64,000 nt of DNA from QHWK01 sp035259385 (GTDB taxonomy: Bacteria; Acidobacteriota; Vicinamibacteria; Vicinamibacterales; CAVVIG01), in assembly GCA_035259385.1 (NCBI GenBank), contig DATFWL010000390.1, forward strand, positions 1 to 64,000, given 5' to 3'. Numbering within the stretch: the stretch's first letter is position 1; each line of letters begins with the position of its first letter. The notes below the pieces were generated by a model, which had not been told where the DNA came from, made no database searches, and saw only the letters and a list, made by a program, of their open reading frames with translations. Shown here one piece after another: positions 1 through 9,085 of this stretch. A program made the translations under genes and the position numbers.

Positions 1-323
1 CCGACGGCGATCAGCGACAGCTTCAGATAGAACATCGGGTTCGTCAGCGCCTTGGTCGGATACGCGATCAGCAGCAACATACCGGACACGGCGTTGATTG
101 CGAACCCGATCCACGCGACGCCGGCGTAGCGTCGCATCTCCACCGCTGGAATTTCCGACGCGGCGCCCAGCAGACGTAGCGCGATTGCCGCGTTGACGCC
201 AGCCGCCAATGCCATCCCGATCGCGTGCGCCGACAGGATCGCGGGATAGGCGATCAGGGAGGTCGACTCGCGCGTCCAGACGCTGAGCGCGCTCGACTCG
301 ATCCAGCGGAACACGGGATCCAT
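1..323 (-). CDS. DUF6644-like membrane protein (3' part missing)
   Basis: The reverse strand reads from an ATG at 321-323 to the window edge without a stop, giving at least 107 residues. The N-terminus (MDPVFRWIESSALSVW) is followed by hydrophobic stretches such as SLIAYPAILSAHAIGMALAAG and WIGFAINAVSGMLLLIAYP, typical of a small multi-spanning inner-membrane protein. The SxxIAYPxILSAHxIGMAL pattern resembles proteins annotated DUF6644, whose function is unknown to me. It is divergent from the VOC gene at 500. The family call is from memory of the pattern; only the membrane character is directly visible. Confidence 0.6.
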   Translation of the reverse strand, partial: MDPVFRWIESSALSVWTRESTSLIAYPAILSAHAIGMALAAGVNAAIALRLLGAASEIPAVEMRRYAGVAWIGFAINAVSGMLLLIAYPTKALTNPMFYLKLSLIAV

Positions 324-499
324 CGGCCGCGACGATGTTACCCGAATGCCGCCTGATTCGGCGTGGCGTTCGTTGTCGAACGGGTCGTCCGTCGGCGTCC
401 ACTGTCGACTAGAACTTGAGCACGCCACCGAGCCGATCGTCTCTCCGGCATTGACCGTGCCGGACTATACTGAACCCGCTAACGCAGTTCCGGAGCGAG

Positions 500-973
500 A
501 TGGCCGTCAAACCGATTCCCGACACGTCGCCGCGCGTGATCCCGATGCTCATCTGCCACGATGTCGAGCACGAGGTCGAGTTTTGTCAGCGCGTGCTCGC
601 CGCGGACGTCGTCGTTCGCCGGCCAGGTCCCGATGGCCACACGGTCCATGCGGCGCTCGCGCTCGGAGACGCTCGCATCGTTCTGCAGGCTGAATTTCCG
701 CAGCTCGCCAGTCGCGCTCCCCAAGCAGACGGAACCTCGCCCATCGTCGTGTTGGTCTACGTCGAAGATGTGGACCGCGCTGTCGACGAAGCCTCCGCGC
801 TCGGTGGCAGGGTGCTCCTGCCCGCGCAAAACCAATTCTGGGGCGACCGGACGGCGCGAATCATGGATCCATCCGGACACGTCTGGACGTTGGCGAGCCG
901 CATCGAAGACACGACGGAGGACCAGCGTCGAGAGCGGTGGCGCGACATCCGCAAGAACCCGGCAGGCGACTAA
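500..973 (+). CDS. VOC-fold (glyoxalase/bleomycin resistance-like) protein
   Basis: A 157-residue protein of the vicinal oxygen chelate fold, PhnB-like subgroup. It opens with the usual beta strand (RVIPMLICHDVEHEVEFCQRVLAADVV) and has the second-half signature VYVEDVDRAVDEASALGGRVLLPAQNQFWGDRTARIMDPSGHVWTLA, where W-G-D-R and D-P-x-G-H-x-W are conserved in the family. Such proteins bind a metal or small ligand; the substrate cannot be read from sequence. A GGAGCGAG stretch lies just upstream of the ATG and a TATACT hexamer at 466-471 could be its -10 box, without a convincing -35. It looks monocistronic and has no evident link to the polysaccharide genes. Confidence 0.82.
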   Translation: MAVKPIPDTSPRVIPMLICHDVEHEVEFCQRVLAADVVVRRPGPDGHTVHAALALGDARIVLQAEFPQLASRAPQADGTSPIVVLVYVEDVDRAVDEASALGGRVLLPAQNQFWGDRTARIMDPSGHVWTLASRIEDTTEDQRRERWRDIRKNPAGD

Positions 974-1129
974 GAGTGCGTTGCAATTTAGCTCGAGGCG
1001 GGCCCTGTCCGCGAACAGCCCCACCGGGTGCTCGCCAGAAAAGCACTGGTCACGGCCCACGGCTCCGCGCCCGGCGGGGCGGCCCCGTTCGCGGCCACCC
1101 GCGAGCGAGCTAATTTTGCAACCTGCTCT
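974..1129. repeat. Imperfect-palindrome element, MITE-like
   Basis: Right after the VOC stop, an arm reading GAGTGCGTTGCAATTTAGC is answered near 1106-1129 by its imperfect reverse complement (CGAGCTAATTTTGCAACC). A second inverted pair sits inside it (CCGCGAAC near 1009 and GTTCGCGG near 1087), so most of this 156-bp stretch can fold on itself. The outer arm resembles the end of the palindromic element at 41463-41556 (both contain GAGTGCGTTKCAA). No ORF is inside. This suggests a small non-autonomous repeat. The rest of the gene-free stretch up to 1345 shows nothing recognisable. Confidence 0.5.
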
Positions 1130-1345
1130 GAGTTAGAGTTAGCTGACGGACCGGGCTCAGTTCTCGCTCGGGTTGAGCACACGGTCTCGAGCATTGCAGC
1201 GTTGAAGCTCCGAGGCTGGGGGTGCCAATAAACAACGAATATTCTCACTGGGTCCTCCACCGATCCACTTGACCTGGATCTGTGATGCCGCGGGCACGGA
1301 GGAGTTATGGCGTGAGGCCGAGCGGGCCGTCGCGGGTGATCGACG

Positions 1346-4072
1346 TCACTGCGTCGTTTCGGATGCTGCGCGACGGTTCGTCGCCTGCGCGTGTTCCAGA
1401 CACGGCCGGAACTGGTCCACGAGGTATCTGACGCGCGGCTCCGCGACGATCGCCGCATGCAATCCGACGACGTCGTGGATCTCGAGATCCGCGGCGAGCC
1501 CCGCCCATCCCAGCGTCGGATCGCTGGCGATCCCGAGCGGCTGCTGTTTCGATCGAAACAGGATCACCTTCCCCGGATAGAAGCGCGGTCGATACGCACG
1601 GCTGGCAAGCGCGATGAACCCTTCGTCGACGACGTCGACGGTCGCGCCGTCCGGCCGCGGCCCGGCGTGCACGCGAGCGAGCGTCAGCTTGACGGCGTCG
1701 ATGATCTCGCGAGCGGTCTTCGCGGCCCTGGCGCGCAAGTAGGCTGCGCGCTCACCACGCTGAAGCAGGAACAGGCTCGAGACATGATGCTCCACGCGGC
1801 GGTACAGCCAGCCCGCAGTCCGCTGCACGCGGCCGACACGGAAGCGCGGGTACTCGGGCCCCCAGGTGTCGAACATCGCGACGAGCCCGACGCGTTCCCC
1901 ACGTCGACGGAGGATCTGCGCCATCTCGAACGCCACTTTGCCGCCGAACGAGACGCCGGCCAGGTAGTAGGGACCCTCCGGAGCGATCCGCTTGATTTCT
2001 TCCAGGTAGTAGCCGGCCATGTCTTCGACGCTCGTCTGCCGCGGCAGACGTCCGTCGAGATGTCGAGCCTGCACGCCCCAGAACGGCTGGTCGGGTCCGA
2101 GCCTCCGTGCGAGATCGCGGAAGTAGTAGCAATGGCCTCCGCCGCCGTGGATGCAGAACAGCGGCGGCCTGGTTCCGGCGCGCTGCAGCGGCACGAGCGA
2201 CGCGAACGGTTGTGACTCGCAGTCGTCATCCAGCGCGGCAGCCAGGGCGGCGATCGAGGGGCGTTCGATGAACGCCGCATGCATCAGCCGCTTGCCGATC
2301 TCGCGCTCGATTCGCGCGACGACGTGAACAGCTTTGAGCGAGTCGCCTCCGAGCGTGAAGAAGTCGTCGTGCAACCCGATCTCGGTAAGACCGAGGACAT
2401 CCTTCCAGATCGCCGCAATCCGCCGTTCGAGCGCCGCCGCACGGCTCTCCCGAATCAGCGCGGCCTCCGTGCGAGCGGGCGGCTCAGGCGCCGGAAGCGC
2501 TCCGCGATCGACCTTGCCGTTGGCCGTCAGCGGCAGTCGTTCGAGCATGACGATCGCCGACGGCAGCATGAACGGAGGCAGCGCCGCCGCGAGCGCGTTC
2601 CACAGCTTCCGCTCCAGGCCTGATGCGGGCCGTACCGGCACGGCGTAGGCAACGACGCGCATGTCGCCGTGTCGATCCGCACGCGCCACGACGACGGCCT
2701 GCGAGACTTCGCGCTGACGGCGCAGCACGGCCTCGATCTCGCCGAGCTCGATGCGGAAACCGCGGATCTTCACCTGATGATCGACGCGGCCCAGGAACTC
2801 GATAGCGCCGTCGGGCAGTTGCCGCACGCAGTCGCCCGTTCGGTACATCTTTGCTCCGCCGGTGATCGAGAACGGGTCGTCGAGGAAACGCTCGTTCGTG
2901 AGCTCCGGCTGGTTCAGATATCCGGCCGCGACGCCGCGTCCGCCGATGAATAGCTCGCCCTCGCGCCCCGGAGGAACCGGCACGCCGAACTCGTCGAGCA
3001 CGTAGGCGCGCGTGTTGGTGATTGGCCGTCCGATCGGGACGCTCGCCGCCCAGCGGCGGGAGTCGAGGCCGGCGTCGACATCGAATGTAAGCGATCCGAT
3101 GGTTGTTTCCGTGGGTCCGTAGTGGTTGATCCAGACGAGTCCCGGCTTGCGCCGCACGGCATCGAGCAGGTGCCACGACGCGGTCTCGCCCCCGGTGATC
3201 AGGAACCGGCAAGGCAGAATTTTCTCGGAGTCCTTGAACGCCATCAGCGCGGACAGGTGCGTCGGCGTGATCTTCAGCACGTCGATCGGATGCGCCTCCG
3301 CGTAGGCGGCGAATGCACGGCCATCGAGGCTGGTGGGGTAGTCGATGACGTGCAGGCAGCCGCCGGCGGCAAGGCACGGAAAGATGCTGGTATTGCCGAG
3401 ATCTGCCGCGAGCGTCGAGACGGTGGCGAACGAAAGCGCCGGACCGTCGCTGACCAACTCGAGGCCGACCGTCCGCGCGAGGAAGCGCGTGTAGTTGACG
3501 AGATTGTCGTGTCTGACCGCAACCCCTTTCGGCGTTCCGGTCGAACCCGAGGTGTAAATCACATACGCGAGATCGTCGGGAGCGCCGAGCCGCGGCGGAT
3601 TGGCCGTCGGCTCGGCTGCGAGGATCGCGCGATCGCCGTCGACGCGGAGCAGAGTGACTCCCTCGAGCGCACCGATGGCCCTTTCGAGCGAGGTCTCGGT
3701 CAGCACGATCGGCGCGGCGGTTTCCGTCAACTGGTGCAGCAGACGCGCGCGTGGAGTCCCCGGCAGAAGAGGGACGTATGGACTGCCAGCCTTCAGGATT
3801 CCGAGCAGGCCGACGATCATCGTCGTCGATCGCTCGAGGAGCAGCGCCACGCAGCGGCCGGCGCTGCCGCGGCGGCGGATGAACCACGCCACCCGGTTGG
3901 CGAGCGCATTCAGTTCGGCATAGGTCAGCACCTCGCCGCCGCAGGCGACCGCGGGCCGGTGCGGCGTGAGCGTCGCCTGGTCTTCGAACAGGTAATGGAA
4001 GCAGGTTGCGTCGAACGGGTCGCTCGAGTCGCTGCCTGCGTCGACACGTTCCAGGAACTCAGTGGCGTCCAC
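1346..4072 (-). CDS. NRPS-like protein: adenylation, carrier and thioesterase domains (A-T-TE)
   Basis: A 908-residue protein that should activate an amino or other carboxylic acid as an adenylate, load it on a phosphopantetheine arm and release it through a thioesterase. Adenylation motifs are clear: YTSGSTGTPKG (about 173), NHYGPTETT (about 316), YRTGD, GRVDHQVKIRGFRIELGE and NGKVDRGALP with Lys near 520. The carrier site is GGDSL with Ser near 578. The thioesterase has HGGGGH and GVSFGG with Ser near 708. There is no condensation domain. Substrate residues lie around STLAADLGNTSIFP and I do not assign them. I chose the GTG start because GGGAGGA precedes it by 6 nt; a TTG 24 nt upstream is the alternative. 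It overlaps the end of the beta-helix gene by 14 nt, implying translational coupling. Transfer of an aminoacyl group onto a sugar is inference. Confidence 0.88.
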   Translation of the reverse strand: MDATEFLERVDAGSDSSDPFDATCFHYLFEDQATLTPHRPAVACGGEVLTYAELNALANRVAWFIRRRGSAGRCVALLLERSTTMIVGLLGILKAGSPYVPLLPGTPRARLLHQLTETAAPIVLTETSLERAIGALEGVTLLRVDGDRAILAAEPTANPPRLGAPDDLAYVIYTSGSTGTPKGVAVRHDNLVNYTRFLARTVGLELVSDGPALSFATVSTLAADLGNTSIFPCLAAGGCLHVIDYPTSLDGRAFAAYAEAHPIDVLKITPTHLSALMAFKDSEKILPCRFLITGGETASWHLLDAVRRKPGLVWINHYGPTETTIGSLTFDVDAGLDSRRWAASVPIGRPITNTRAYVLDEFGVPVPPGREGELFIGGRGVAAGYLNQPELTNERFLDDPFSITGGAKMYRTGDCVRQLPDGAIEFLGRVDHQVKIRGFRIELGEIEAVLRRQREVSQAVVVARADRHGDMRVVAYAVPVRPASGLERKLWNALAAALPPFMLPSAIVMLERLPLTANGKVDRGALPAPEPPARTEAALIRESRAAALERRIAAIWKDVLGLTEIGLHDDFFTLGGDSLKAVHVVARIEREIGKRLMHAAFIERPSIAALAAALDDDCESQPFASLVPLQRAGTRPPLFCIHGGGGHCYYFRDLARRLGPDQPFWGVQARHLDGRLPRQTSVEDMAGYYLEEIKRIAPEGPYYLAGVSFGGKVAFEMAQILRRRGERVGLVAMFDTWGPEYPRFRVGRVQRTAGWLYRRVEHHVSSLFLLQRGERAAYLRARAAKTAREIIDAVKLTLARVHAGPRPDGATVDVVDEGFIALASRAYRPRFYPGKVILFRSKQQPLGIASDPTLGWAGLAADLEIHDVVGLHAAIVAEPRVRYLVDQFRPCLEHAQATNRRAASETTQ

Positions 4073-5291
4073 GCGGTGTCCTCCCGGCGCCGACAATCGA
4101 GCGCGACGCGGCGAGCGCGGAGGTGCCGCTGTCGTCGACTATCTCGAGATCGGTCCTGGTGCCGTTGTTCCCGATGATCGAATGCTCGATGGTGACCACG
4201 GAGCGGCTGGCGACGAAGACGCCGTTGCCCACGCCCGGCCCGTCCCTCGCGTTGTCGATGACGACCGACCGATCGATCCGAACGGTGGTCGTCTTCTCCG
4301 ACCCGCCGTCGACGTAGATTCCGGATCCGCCCCATCCGTCGGGGTGCACGGCGCGATTCCGGACCACGAGGTCGCGCTCCAGCGTCGCGGTCGCGCCTTC
4401 GTCGACGAACACTCCGGCGCCGCACTTCTTCGCGTAGTTGTCGACGATGACGTTTTCGGAGAGGCGGGCGTCGGCGGCGACGATCGTGATCCCTCCGCCG
4501 ACGCCGCCCATCCAGTTCACGATCTCGGCGGTGACGGAATTTGCGCGGATGATGTTGCCGCGCACCACGCTCGGCTGCTGGACGTAGATGCCTCCTCCGT
4601 GATCGCCGAGGGCGACGTTGCCTTCGATCACGTTGGCCTCGATTCGCGCGCTGCCGGCGCCGAGCGCCGCGATGCCGGCGCCGCGGCCACTCGCGTTGCG
4701 GCGAATGAGGTTGTTCTCCACCACGAGCGACTTGTACTCGGAGTGAATGCCGCCGCCGTATTCGTAATAGAGCGGCGCATCGGTTCCGTTGTCCTCGATC
4801 ACGTTGTTCGCGATGACCAGCGGCGCGGTCGACGCGGAGTACTGCGCGAAGATCCCATGCCGGCCGCCGGTAATCGTGAAGCCGTCGATGCGCGCGCCGG
4901 CGGAGTCGCCGACGATGAACACGGCTGACGGATCCTGCCCGCCATCACCCGTCTCGTGTCTGCCGACGACGGTGCTCGGCGCAGCCAGCCAGTCACGCGT
5001 CGCAAAGCGACCGCCAGGCTGGCGCCTGAAGCCGCCCAGCAGCGTCAGCGCCTTGTGCCGTACATCGACGCTGCCCTCGTCGTACCGTCCCTCCGCCACC
5101 GCGATCGTGTCGCCGTCGTTCGCCGCACGCACCGCCTCCTGAATCGTCCGAAACGGTCGGTCGGCGGACCCGTCGGCGGCGCCGACCGAATCGGCAGCGA
5201 CGAAGAGCGTTCGAACGCGCTCGTCCGCGCCGGGGGGTGCGGCCGAGAGGCAGGCGGCGGCGACGGTGCCGATCGCGAGCAGCCGGGACAT
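4059..5291 (-). CDS. Exported right-handed beta-helix protein
   Basis: A 410-residue protein with a signal peptide (MSRLLAIGTVAAACLSAAPPGADE), so it is probably periplasmic or secreted. After an N-terminal PFRTIQEAVRAANDGDTIAVAEGRY motif typical of pectate-lyase-like helices, it consists of short repeating coils: VIANNVIEDNGT, VVENNLIRRNAS, RIEANVIEGNVA, VVRGNIIRANSV and RLSENVIVDNYA. Such folds are used by polysaccharide lyases, epimerases and adhesins; no catalytic set can be assigned. An upstream extension in frame exists, but the ATG at 5291 sits directly at the signal peptide. It is the first gene of a two-gene unit with the NRPS-like gene and is divergent from the EPS operon, so a role on the exported polymer is plausible. 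Confidence 0.8.
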   Translation of the reverse strand: MSRLLAIGTVAAACLSAAPPGADERVRTLFVAADSVGAADGSADRPFRTIQEAVRAANDGDTIAVAEGRYDEGSVDVRHKALTLLGGFRRQPGGRFATRDWLAAPSTVVGRHETGDGGQDPSAVFIVGDSAGARIDGFTITGGRHGIFAQYSASTAPLVIANNVIEDNGTDAPLYYEYGGGIHSEYKSLVVENNLIRRNASGRGAGIAALGAGSARIEANVIEGNVALGDHGGGIYVQQPSVVRGNIIRANSVTAEIVNWMGGVGGGITIVAADARLSENVIVDNYAKKCGAGVFVDEGATATLERDLVVRNRAVHPDGWGGSGIYVDGGSEKTTTVRIDRSVVIDNARDGPGVGNGVFVASRSVVTIEHSIIGNNGTRTDLEIVDDSGTSALAASRSIVGAGRTPRGRH

Positions 5292-5330
5292 TGATCGCAC
5301 GGCCGGAGCGTACGCGGGCTGGCATTCTGC

Positions 5331-5454
5331 GTCGCCGCTTGGCCAAGTAGGAACACCGTCGCGCCAGGACCGCATTCGCTCGCGGCGCCGGCGTGCGCCG
5401 GCGCATTTCGCTTCTTCAGCGTTCGCGCGCGCTCCTACTTGGGCAAGCGGTGAC
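5331..5454. promoter_or_regulatory. Inverted pair of a 21-bp motif in the EPS divergent promoter region
   Basis: Two copies of a motif with core CTACTTGSSCAAGCGG face each other: 5331-5351 (minus) and 5434-5454 (plus), differing at only two of 21 positions. Each contains the palindrome CTTGSSCAAG. Between them, 5385-5404 is a perfect inverted repeat (GCGCCGGCG-TG-CGCCGGCGC). A third copy is at 29602-29622. The location between divergent EPS transcripts suits operators for a dimeric regulator. The inverted pairing with a central hairpin also resembles a REPIN-type repeat. Confidence 0.55.
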
Positions 5455-5535
5455 GCCATCGGCGCGGCGCCGTATCGTGCTGCGTGTTCAGCGCGTCATC
5501 CGTCACACGGCGCGCTCGATTCCGGGAAGGACCCG

Positions 5536-7110
5536 ATGCTGCCGAGCACGAAGCTGACTGCCGCAGACGTGCTGCTGATTCTCCGCCGTCGAATCGGCCT
5601 GGTTCTCGCGACCGTCGCGCTGATGTCGGCGGCGACGGCAACCGTCTCGCTGCTGCTGCCGAACCGCTATCGCTCCGAGACGTTGATTCTGGTCGTGCCG
5701 CAGCGCGTTCCTGAGACCTACGTCAAGTCGACGGTCACCGCCCGGATCGAGGATCGCCTCCAGTCGATCACCCAGGAGATCCTCAGCCGCACGCGACTCG
5801 AGCGGATCATCCGCGACTTCAATCTGTATGCGGCAGAACAGCGCGCGCGCCCGATGGAGACGATCGTCGACGCGATGCGCAGGGACATCGACGTCAAGGT
5901 GGTGAAAGGCGACGCGTTCCGCGTCGCTTACGTCGGCGCCGATGCGGCGACGGTGATGCAGGTCACCAATCGTCTGGCTTCGCTGTTCATCGAGGAGAAC
6001 CTGCGCGACCGCGAGGAGCTGGCGGAAGGAACGAATCACTTTCTCGAGGCGCAGCTTGCCGACGCGCGCCGGCGGCTCATCGAACACGAGCAGAAGCTCG
6101 AGCGATATCGCAGCCGCTATTCCGGCGAGCTGCCGTCGCAGGTCGCCCCGAACCTGCAGGTGATCCAGAACGTCCAGATGCAGATCCAGTCGCTCACCGA
6201 TTCACTGAATCGCGACGGCGATCGCCGCGCCCTGATCGAGCGACAGCTGCGTGAGACGGAGCGCGAGATCGACATGGCTGCGGCCGCGGCGCCGACGCCG
6301 GCCAACGACGAGGCGAACGCAGCCGCGCCGGCGGGCGCCGCGCAGCAGCTCACGGCGGCACGGTCACGGCTGGCCGAGATGGAGCGTCACCTGCGTCCGG
6401 CGCACCCCGACCTGCAGCGGATGCAGCGCCTCGTCGGCGAGCTCGAGGCCCGGGCGGCGCTCGAGGCGCGCGACGCTCCCGAGCGGCGCGCGGCCGGTCC
6501 GCCGTCGAGGCCGCCGGCCGACACGATGCACCGCTCGCGCGCCGCCGACCTGCGCTTCGAGCTCGAGCAGATCGACCGCCAGATCGCGCTCAAGAACGAA
6601 GAAGAGCAGCGGCTGCGCGCCATCGGCCGCGACTACCAGCAGCGCGTCGAACGAGTGCCGGCGCGCGAGTCGGAGCTGGCGGAGCTGACGCGCGACTACT
6701 CGACGCTCCAGACGCTGTATCAGACACTGCTCGCGAAGCAGGAGGAATCGAAGATCGCCGCCAATCTGGAACGTCGCCAGATCGGCGCGCAGTTCAAACT
6801 GCTCGATCCGGCACGAGTGGCGCAGAAGCCGTTCAGCCCTCGCCGCTGGCTGATCGATCTCGTGGGAACGGCAGCGGGGCTTGCGTGCGGCCTCGCCCTC
6901 GTCGCCTTCCTCGAGTACCGCGATCGCACATTCAACACCGACGCCGACGTCCGGAGCGAGCTCACGCTGCCCGTGCTCGCCGTCGTCCCGCTGATGGAGT
7001 CCGACGAGGAGCAGCGCCACTCAGGGAGGCGGCGTCTCGTGACCAGGTTTCTGACTGGCGCCCTCGTCTCGGCATGCGTTCCGGTCGTCGTGTATTCACT
7101 GCTGCACTGA
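5536..7110 (+). CDS. Wzz/GumC-type polysaccharide chain-length determinant
   Basis: A 524-residue inner-membrane polysaccharide co-polymerase expected to set EPS chain length with the Wzy protein. A first membrane segment (IGLVLATVALMSAATATVSLLL) follows a short cytoplasmic start, then the typical NRYRSETLILVVPQRVPETYV region. A long periplasmic coiled-coil, rich in Glu, Arg and Gln, spans about residues 190-400. The Pro-rich LLDPARVAQKPFSPRR motif and a second membrane segment (LVGTAAGLACGLALVAFLEY) follow. An extra hydrophobic tail (LVSACVPVVVYSLLH) ends the protein. It lacks its own kinase domain, which is supplied by the next gene 7 nt downstream. The start is fixed by GGGAAGG 6 nt before ATG, although the frame is open far upstream. 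It is the first gene of the EPS operon. Confidence 0.9.
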   Translation: MLPSTKLTAADVLLILRRRIGLVLATVALMSAATATVSLLLPNRYRSETLILVVPQRVPETYVKSTVTARIEDRLQSITQEILSRTRLERIIRDFNLYAAEQRARPMETIVDAMRRDIDVKVVKGDAFRVAYVGADAATVMQVTNRLASLFIEENLRDREELAEGTNHFLEAQLADARRRLIEHEQKLERYRSRYSGELPSQVAPNLQVIQNVQMQIQSLTDSLNRDGDRRALIERQLRETEREIDMAAAAAPTPANDEANAAAPAGAAQQLTAARSRLAEMERHLRPAHPDLQRMQRLVGELEARAALEARDAPERRAAGPPSRPPADTMHRSRAADLRFELEQIDRQIALKNEEEQRLRAIGRDYQQRVERVPARESELAELTRDYSTLQTLYQTLLAKQEESKIAANLERRQIGAQFKLLDPARVAQKPFSPRRWLIDLVGTAAGLACGLALVAFLEYRDRTFNTDADVRSELTLPVLAVVPLMESDEEQRHSGRRRLVTRFLTGALVSACVPVVVYSLLH

Positions 7111-7117
7111 GGTCGCG

Positions 7118-7858
7118 ATGTACGAACCTGTCCTGAACGTGCGTGGCAATCCGGCCGTGCGGACGGCGTCCGGCGATCGGCTCCTGTGCAAATCCCCGAG
7201 CGATCCGCAGCTGTCGCTCGCGTCTCGCGAACAGTACCGGCAGCTCGCTGCGACGCTGCACAACGCCCAGACGGCGAGCGGCCTGAAGGCAATCATGATC
7301 GCCAGCGCGGTGGCCGGCGAAGGGAAGACGCTGACCGCCGCCAACCTCGCATTGACGTTCGCCGAAGCCTACGAGCGCAGCGTCCTTCTCGTCGACGCCG
7401 ACCTGCGGCGGCCGTCGCTGCACCGCCTGTTCTCGACCGGCGGTCCTCTGCCGAGCGCCGCTACCGCCGGATCGTGGACCTGGGCGCAGCACGTCCGGGA
7501 GGTGACGCCGCGCCTCGCCATCCTGACGCGCGAGCGGCCCAGTTCGGCGCCGATGGCCGACCTGACCTCCGGCCGGATGCGGCAGCTCATTCAAGAAGCG
7601 CGGACGGCCGTCGACTGGATCGTCGTCGACACGCCTCCGATCGCGCTGCTGCCCGATGCCAGCCTGCTGATCTCGGCGGTCGACGGCGCGGTCATCGTCG
7701 TCAAGGCGGGATCGACGCCGCTGGAGCTGGTCAGGCGTGCGGTCGAGGCGATCGCTCCTGCGAAGCGGCTCGGCGTCGTACTCAACGCCGCGACGAGGTA
7801 CGCGCGCGAGGCGCGATACGGATACGACCAGTACTACAGCGCGATCGACGCGAGTTAG
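7118..7858 (+). CDS. BY-type tyrosine kinase (CpsD/CapB/Wzc-C family)
   Basis: A 246-residue cytoplasmic P-loop protein. The Walker A motif is SAVAGEGKT (residues 63-71), the Walker A' motif is VLLVDADLRRPSLH, and IVVDTPP is the Walker B-like strand. The C-terminus carries a tyrosine cluster (YAREARYGYDQYYSAIDAS), as expected for the autophosphorylated tail of bacterial tyrosine kinases. In known systems the kinase cycles between phosphorylated and free states to control polymerisation through the Wzz partner. Here the two are separate, adjacent genes, as in Gram-positive capsule loci, although the neighbours are Gram-negative in type. No phosphatase gene for it is seen in the window. Confidence 0.9.
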   Translation: MYEPVLNVRGNPAVRTASGDRLLCKSPSDPQLSLASREQYRQLAATLHNAQTASGLKAIMIASAVAGEGKTLTAANLALTFAEAYERSVLLVDADLRRPSLHRLFSTGGPLPSAATAGSWTWAQHVREVTPRLAILTRERPSSAPMADLTSGRMRQLIQEARTAVDWIVVDTPPIALLPDASLLISAVDGAVIVVKAGSTPLELVRRAVEAIAPAKRLGVVLNAATRYAREARYGYDQYYSAIDAS

Positions 7859-7871
7859 CGAAGCCGGGTGC

Positions 7872-9077
7872 ATGATGTCAGCCGTCCTTCTTCAGTTGAA
7901 TCGACGCACGATCGGGCTCGCCGCGGTGCAGAGCGCATGCATCGCCGTCGCGATGGCGATCGCCGCGTCCGCCGGCACGCGTGCCGGCGCACACATCATG
8001 ACCGGCAACCATGCGGTCGGCGTCGTCGCCGGCGCGCTGGCGGCGGCGGCGGTCGCCGGCTCGCGCGCCATCTTCACCTGGTTGATGCGGCGGCTCGGCC
8101 CGCGCGAGCGCCTGCTCGTCATCGGATCGACCGAGGCCAGCCTGACGCTGGCGCGAGAACTGATCGACCGGCGTCTTCAGCTCGGAATCGACATCGTCGG
8201 CTTCGTCGACGTCGCGCCGACGACAGCGCGGCCGGCAGTCGACCATCCTGGCGTCATCGGCACGATTGACGACGTCCCCGACATCGTGCAGCAGCGCGGC
8301 GTCGACCGCGTCGTCGTCAGCCTGAAGGACGCGCGCGGCCGCCTGCCGATGGACAAGCTGCTGGACCTGCGCTTACGCGGCATCCCGATCGATCACCTGG
8401 CATCGGTGTACGAGCGGTACACGGGAAAGATCGCCCTCGAGAATCTGCGTCCGAGCTGGCTGATCTTCTCGCCCGGGTTCCGTCATACACGCCGCCTTGC
8501 GTCGGCGAAGCGACTGCTGGACATCGCCGCAGCTACCGTCGGCCTGCTGCTGACGGCGCCATTGATGGTCGTGATTGCCGCGGCGGTGAAGCTCACCACG
8601 CCGGGCCCGGTTCTCTACTCGCAGCGGCGTGTCGGCCAGCATGGCCGGATCTTCACGATCCGCAAATTCCGCTCGATGCGCGTCGACGCGGAGACGGCCA
8701 CCGGAGCGGTCTGGGCGGTAGCGAACGATCCACGGTTGACTCCGATTGGCGGCATGCTGAGACGGACGCGCCTCGACGAGCTCCCGCAGCTCTGGAACGT
8801 CCTGATGGACGACATGAGCCTGGTCGGGCCGCGGCCCGAGCGCCCCGAGTTCGTGAACGCACTCGAGCAGCAGATCGACTTCTACGGTCAGCGGCATCTG
8901 GTGAAACCTGGGCTCACCGGGTGGGCGCAGGTCTCCTATCCCTACGGGTCGTCGATCCATGACGCCCTGCAGAAGCTCCAGTACGACCTGTATTACCTGA
9001 AGCACATGTCGATCGCGCTCGACCTGTTCATCATGCTCGCGACGCTGAAGACGGTCTGGTCGGGAACCGGATGTTAG
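7872..9077 (+). CDS. Polyprenyl-phosphate sugar-1-phosphate transferase (EpsB/WbaP-like)
   Basis: A 401-residue initiating enzyme of EPS synthesis that transfers a sugar-1-phosphate from a nucleotide sugar to undecaprenyl phosphate at the inner membrane. The N-terminal part has two hydrophobic segments and a Rossmann-like region (RLLVIGSTEASLTLARELIDRR). The catalytic domain starts near residue 215 with KRLLDIAAATVGLLLTAPLM and has VGQHGRIFTIRKFRSMR, RRTRLDELPQLWNVL, SLVGPRPERPEF and KPGLTGWAQ. This matches the exosortase-associated EpsB subgroup, but no exosortase is in the window. Two ATGs lie in tandem at 7872 and 7875; I took the first. The substrate sugar cannot be read. Confidence 0.92.
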   Translation: MMSAVLLQLNRRTIGLAAVQSACIAVAMAIAASAGTRAGAHIMTGNHAVGVVAGALAAAAVAGSRAIFTWLMRRLGPRERLLVIGSTEASLTLARELIDRRLQLGIDIVGFVDVAPTTARPAVDHPGVIGTIDDVPDIVQQRGVDRVVVSLKDARGRLPMDKLLDLRLRGIPIDHLASVYERYTGKIALENLRPSWLIFSPGFRHTRRLASAKRLLDIAAATVGLLLTAPLMVVIAAAVKLTTPGPVLYSQRRVGQHGRIFTIRKFRSMRVDAETATGAVWAVANDPRLTPIGGMLRRTRLDELPQLWNVLMDDMSLVGPRPERPEFVNALEQQIDFYGQRHLVKPGLTGWAQVSYPYGSSIHDALQKLQYDLYYLKHMSIALDLFIMLATLKTVWSGTGC

Positions 9078-9085
9078 GAGCCGTG

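Noticed and set aside
974..1129. Integron attC site
   Set aside because: It is a long imperfect palindrome, but the outer ends lack the RYYYAAC and GTTRRRY boxes in the required orientation, and there is no integrase or cassette structure.
1346..4072. Complete nonribosomal peptide gene cluster
   Set aside because: Only one adenylation and one carrier domain exist, with no condensation domain or other NRPS genes in the window.
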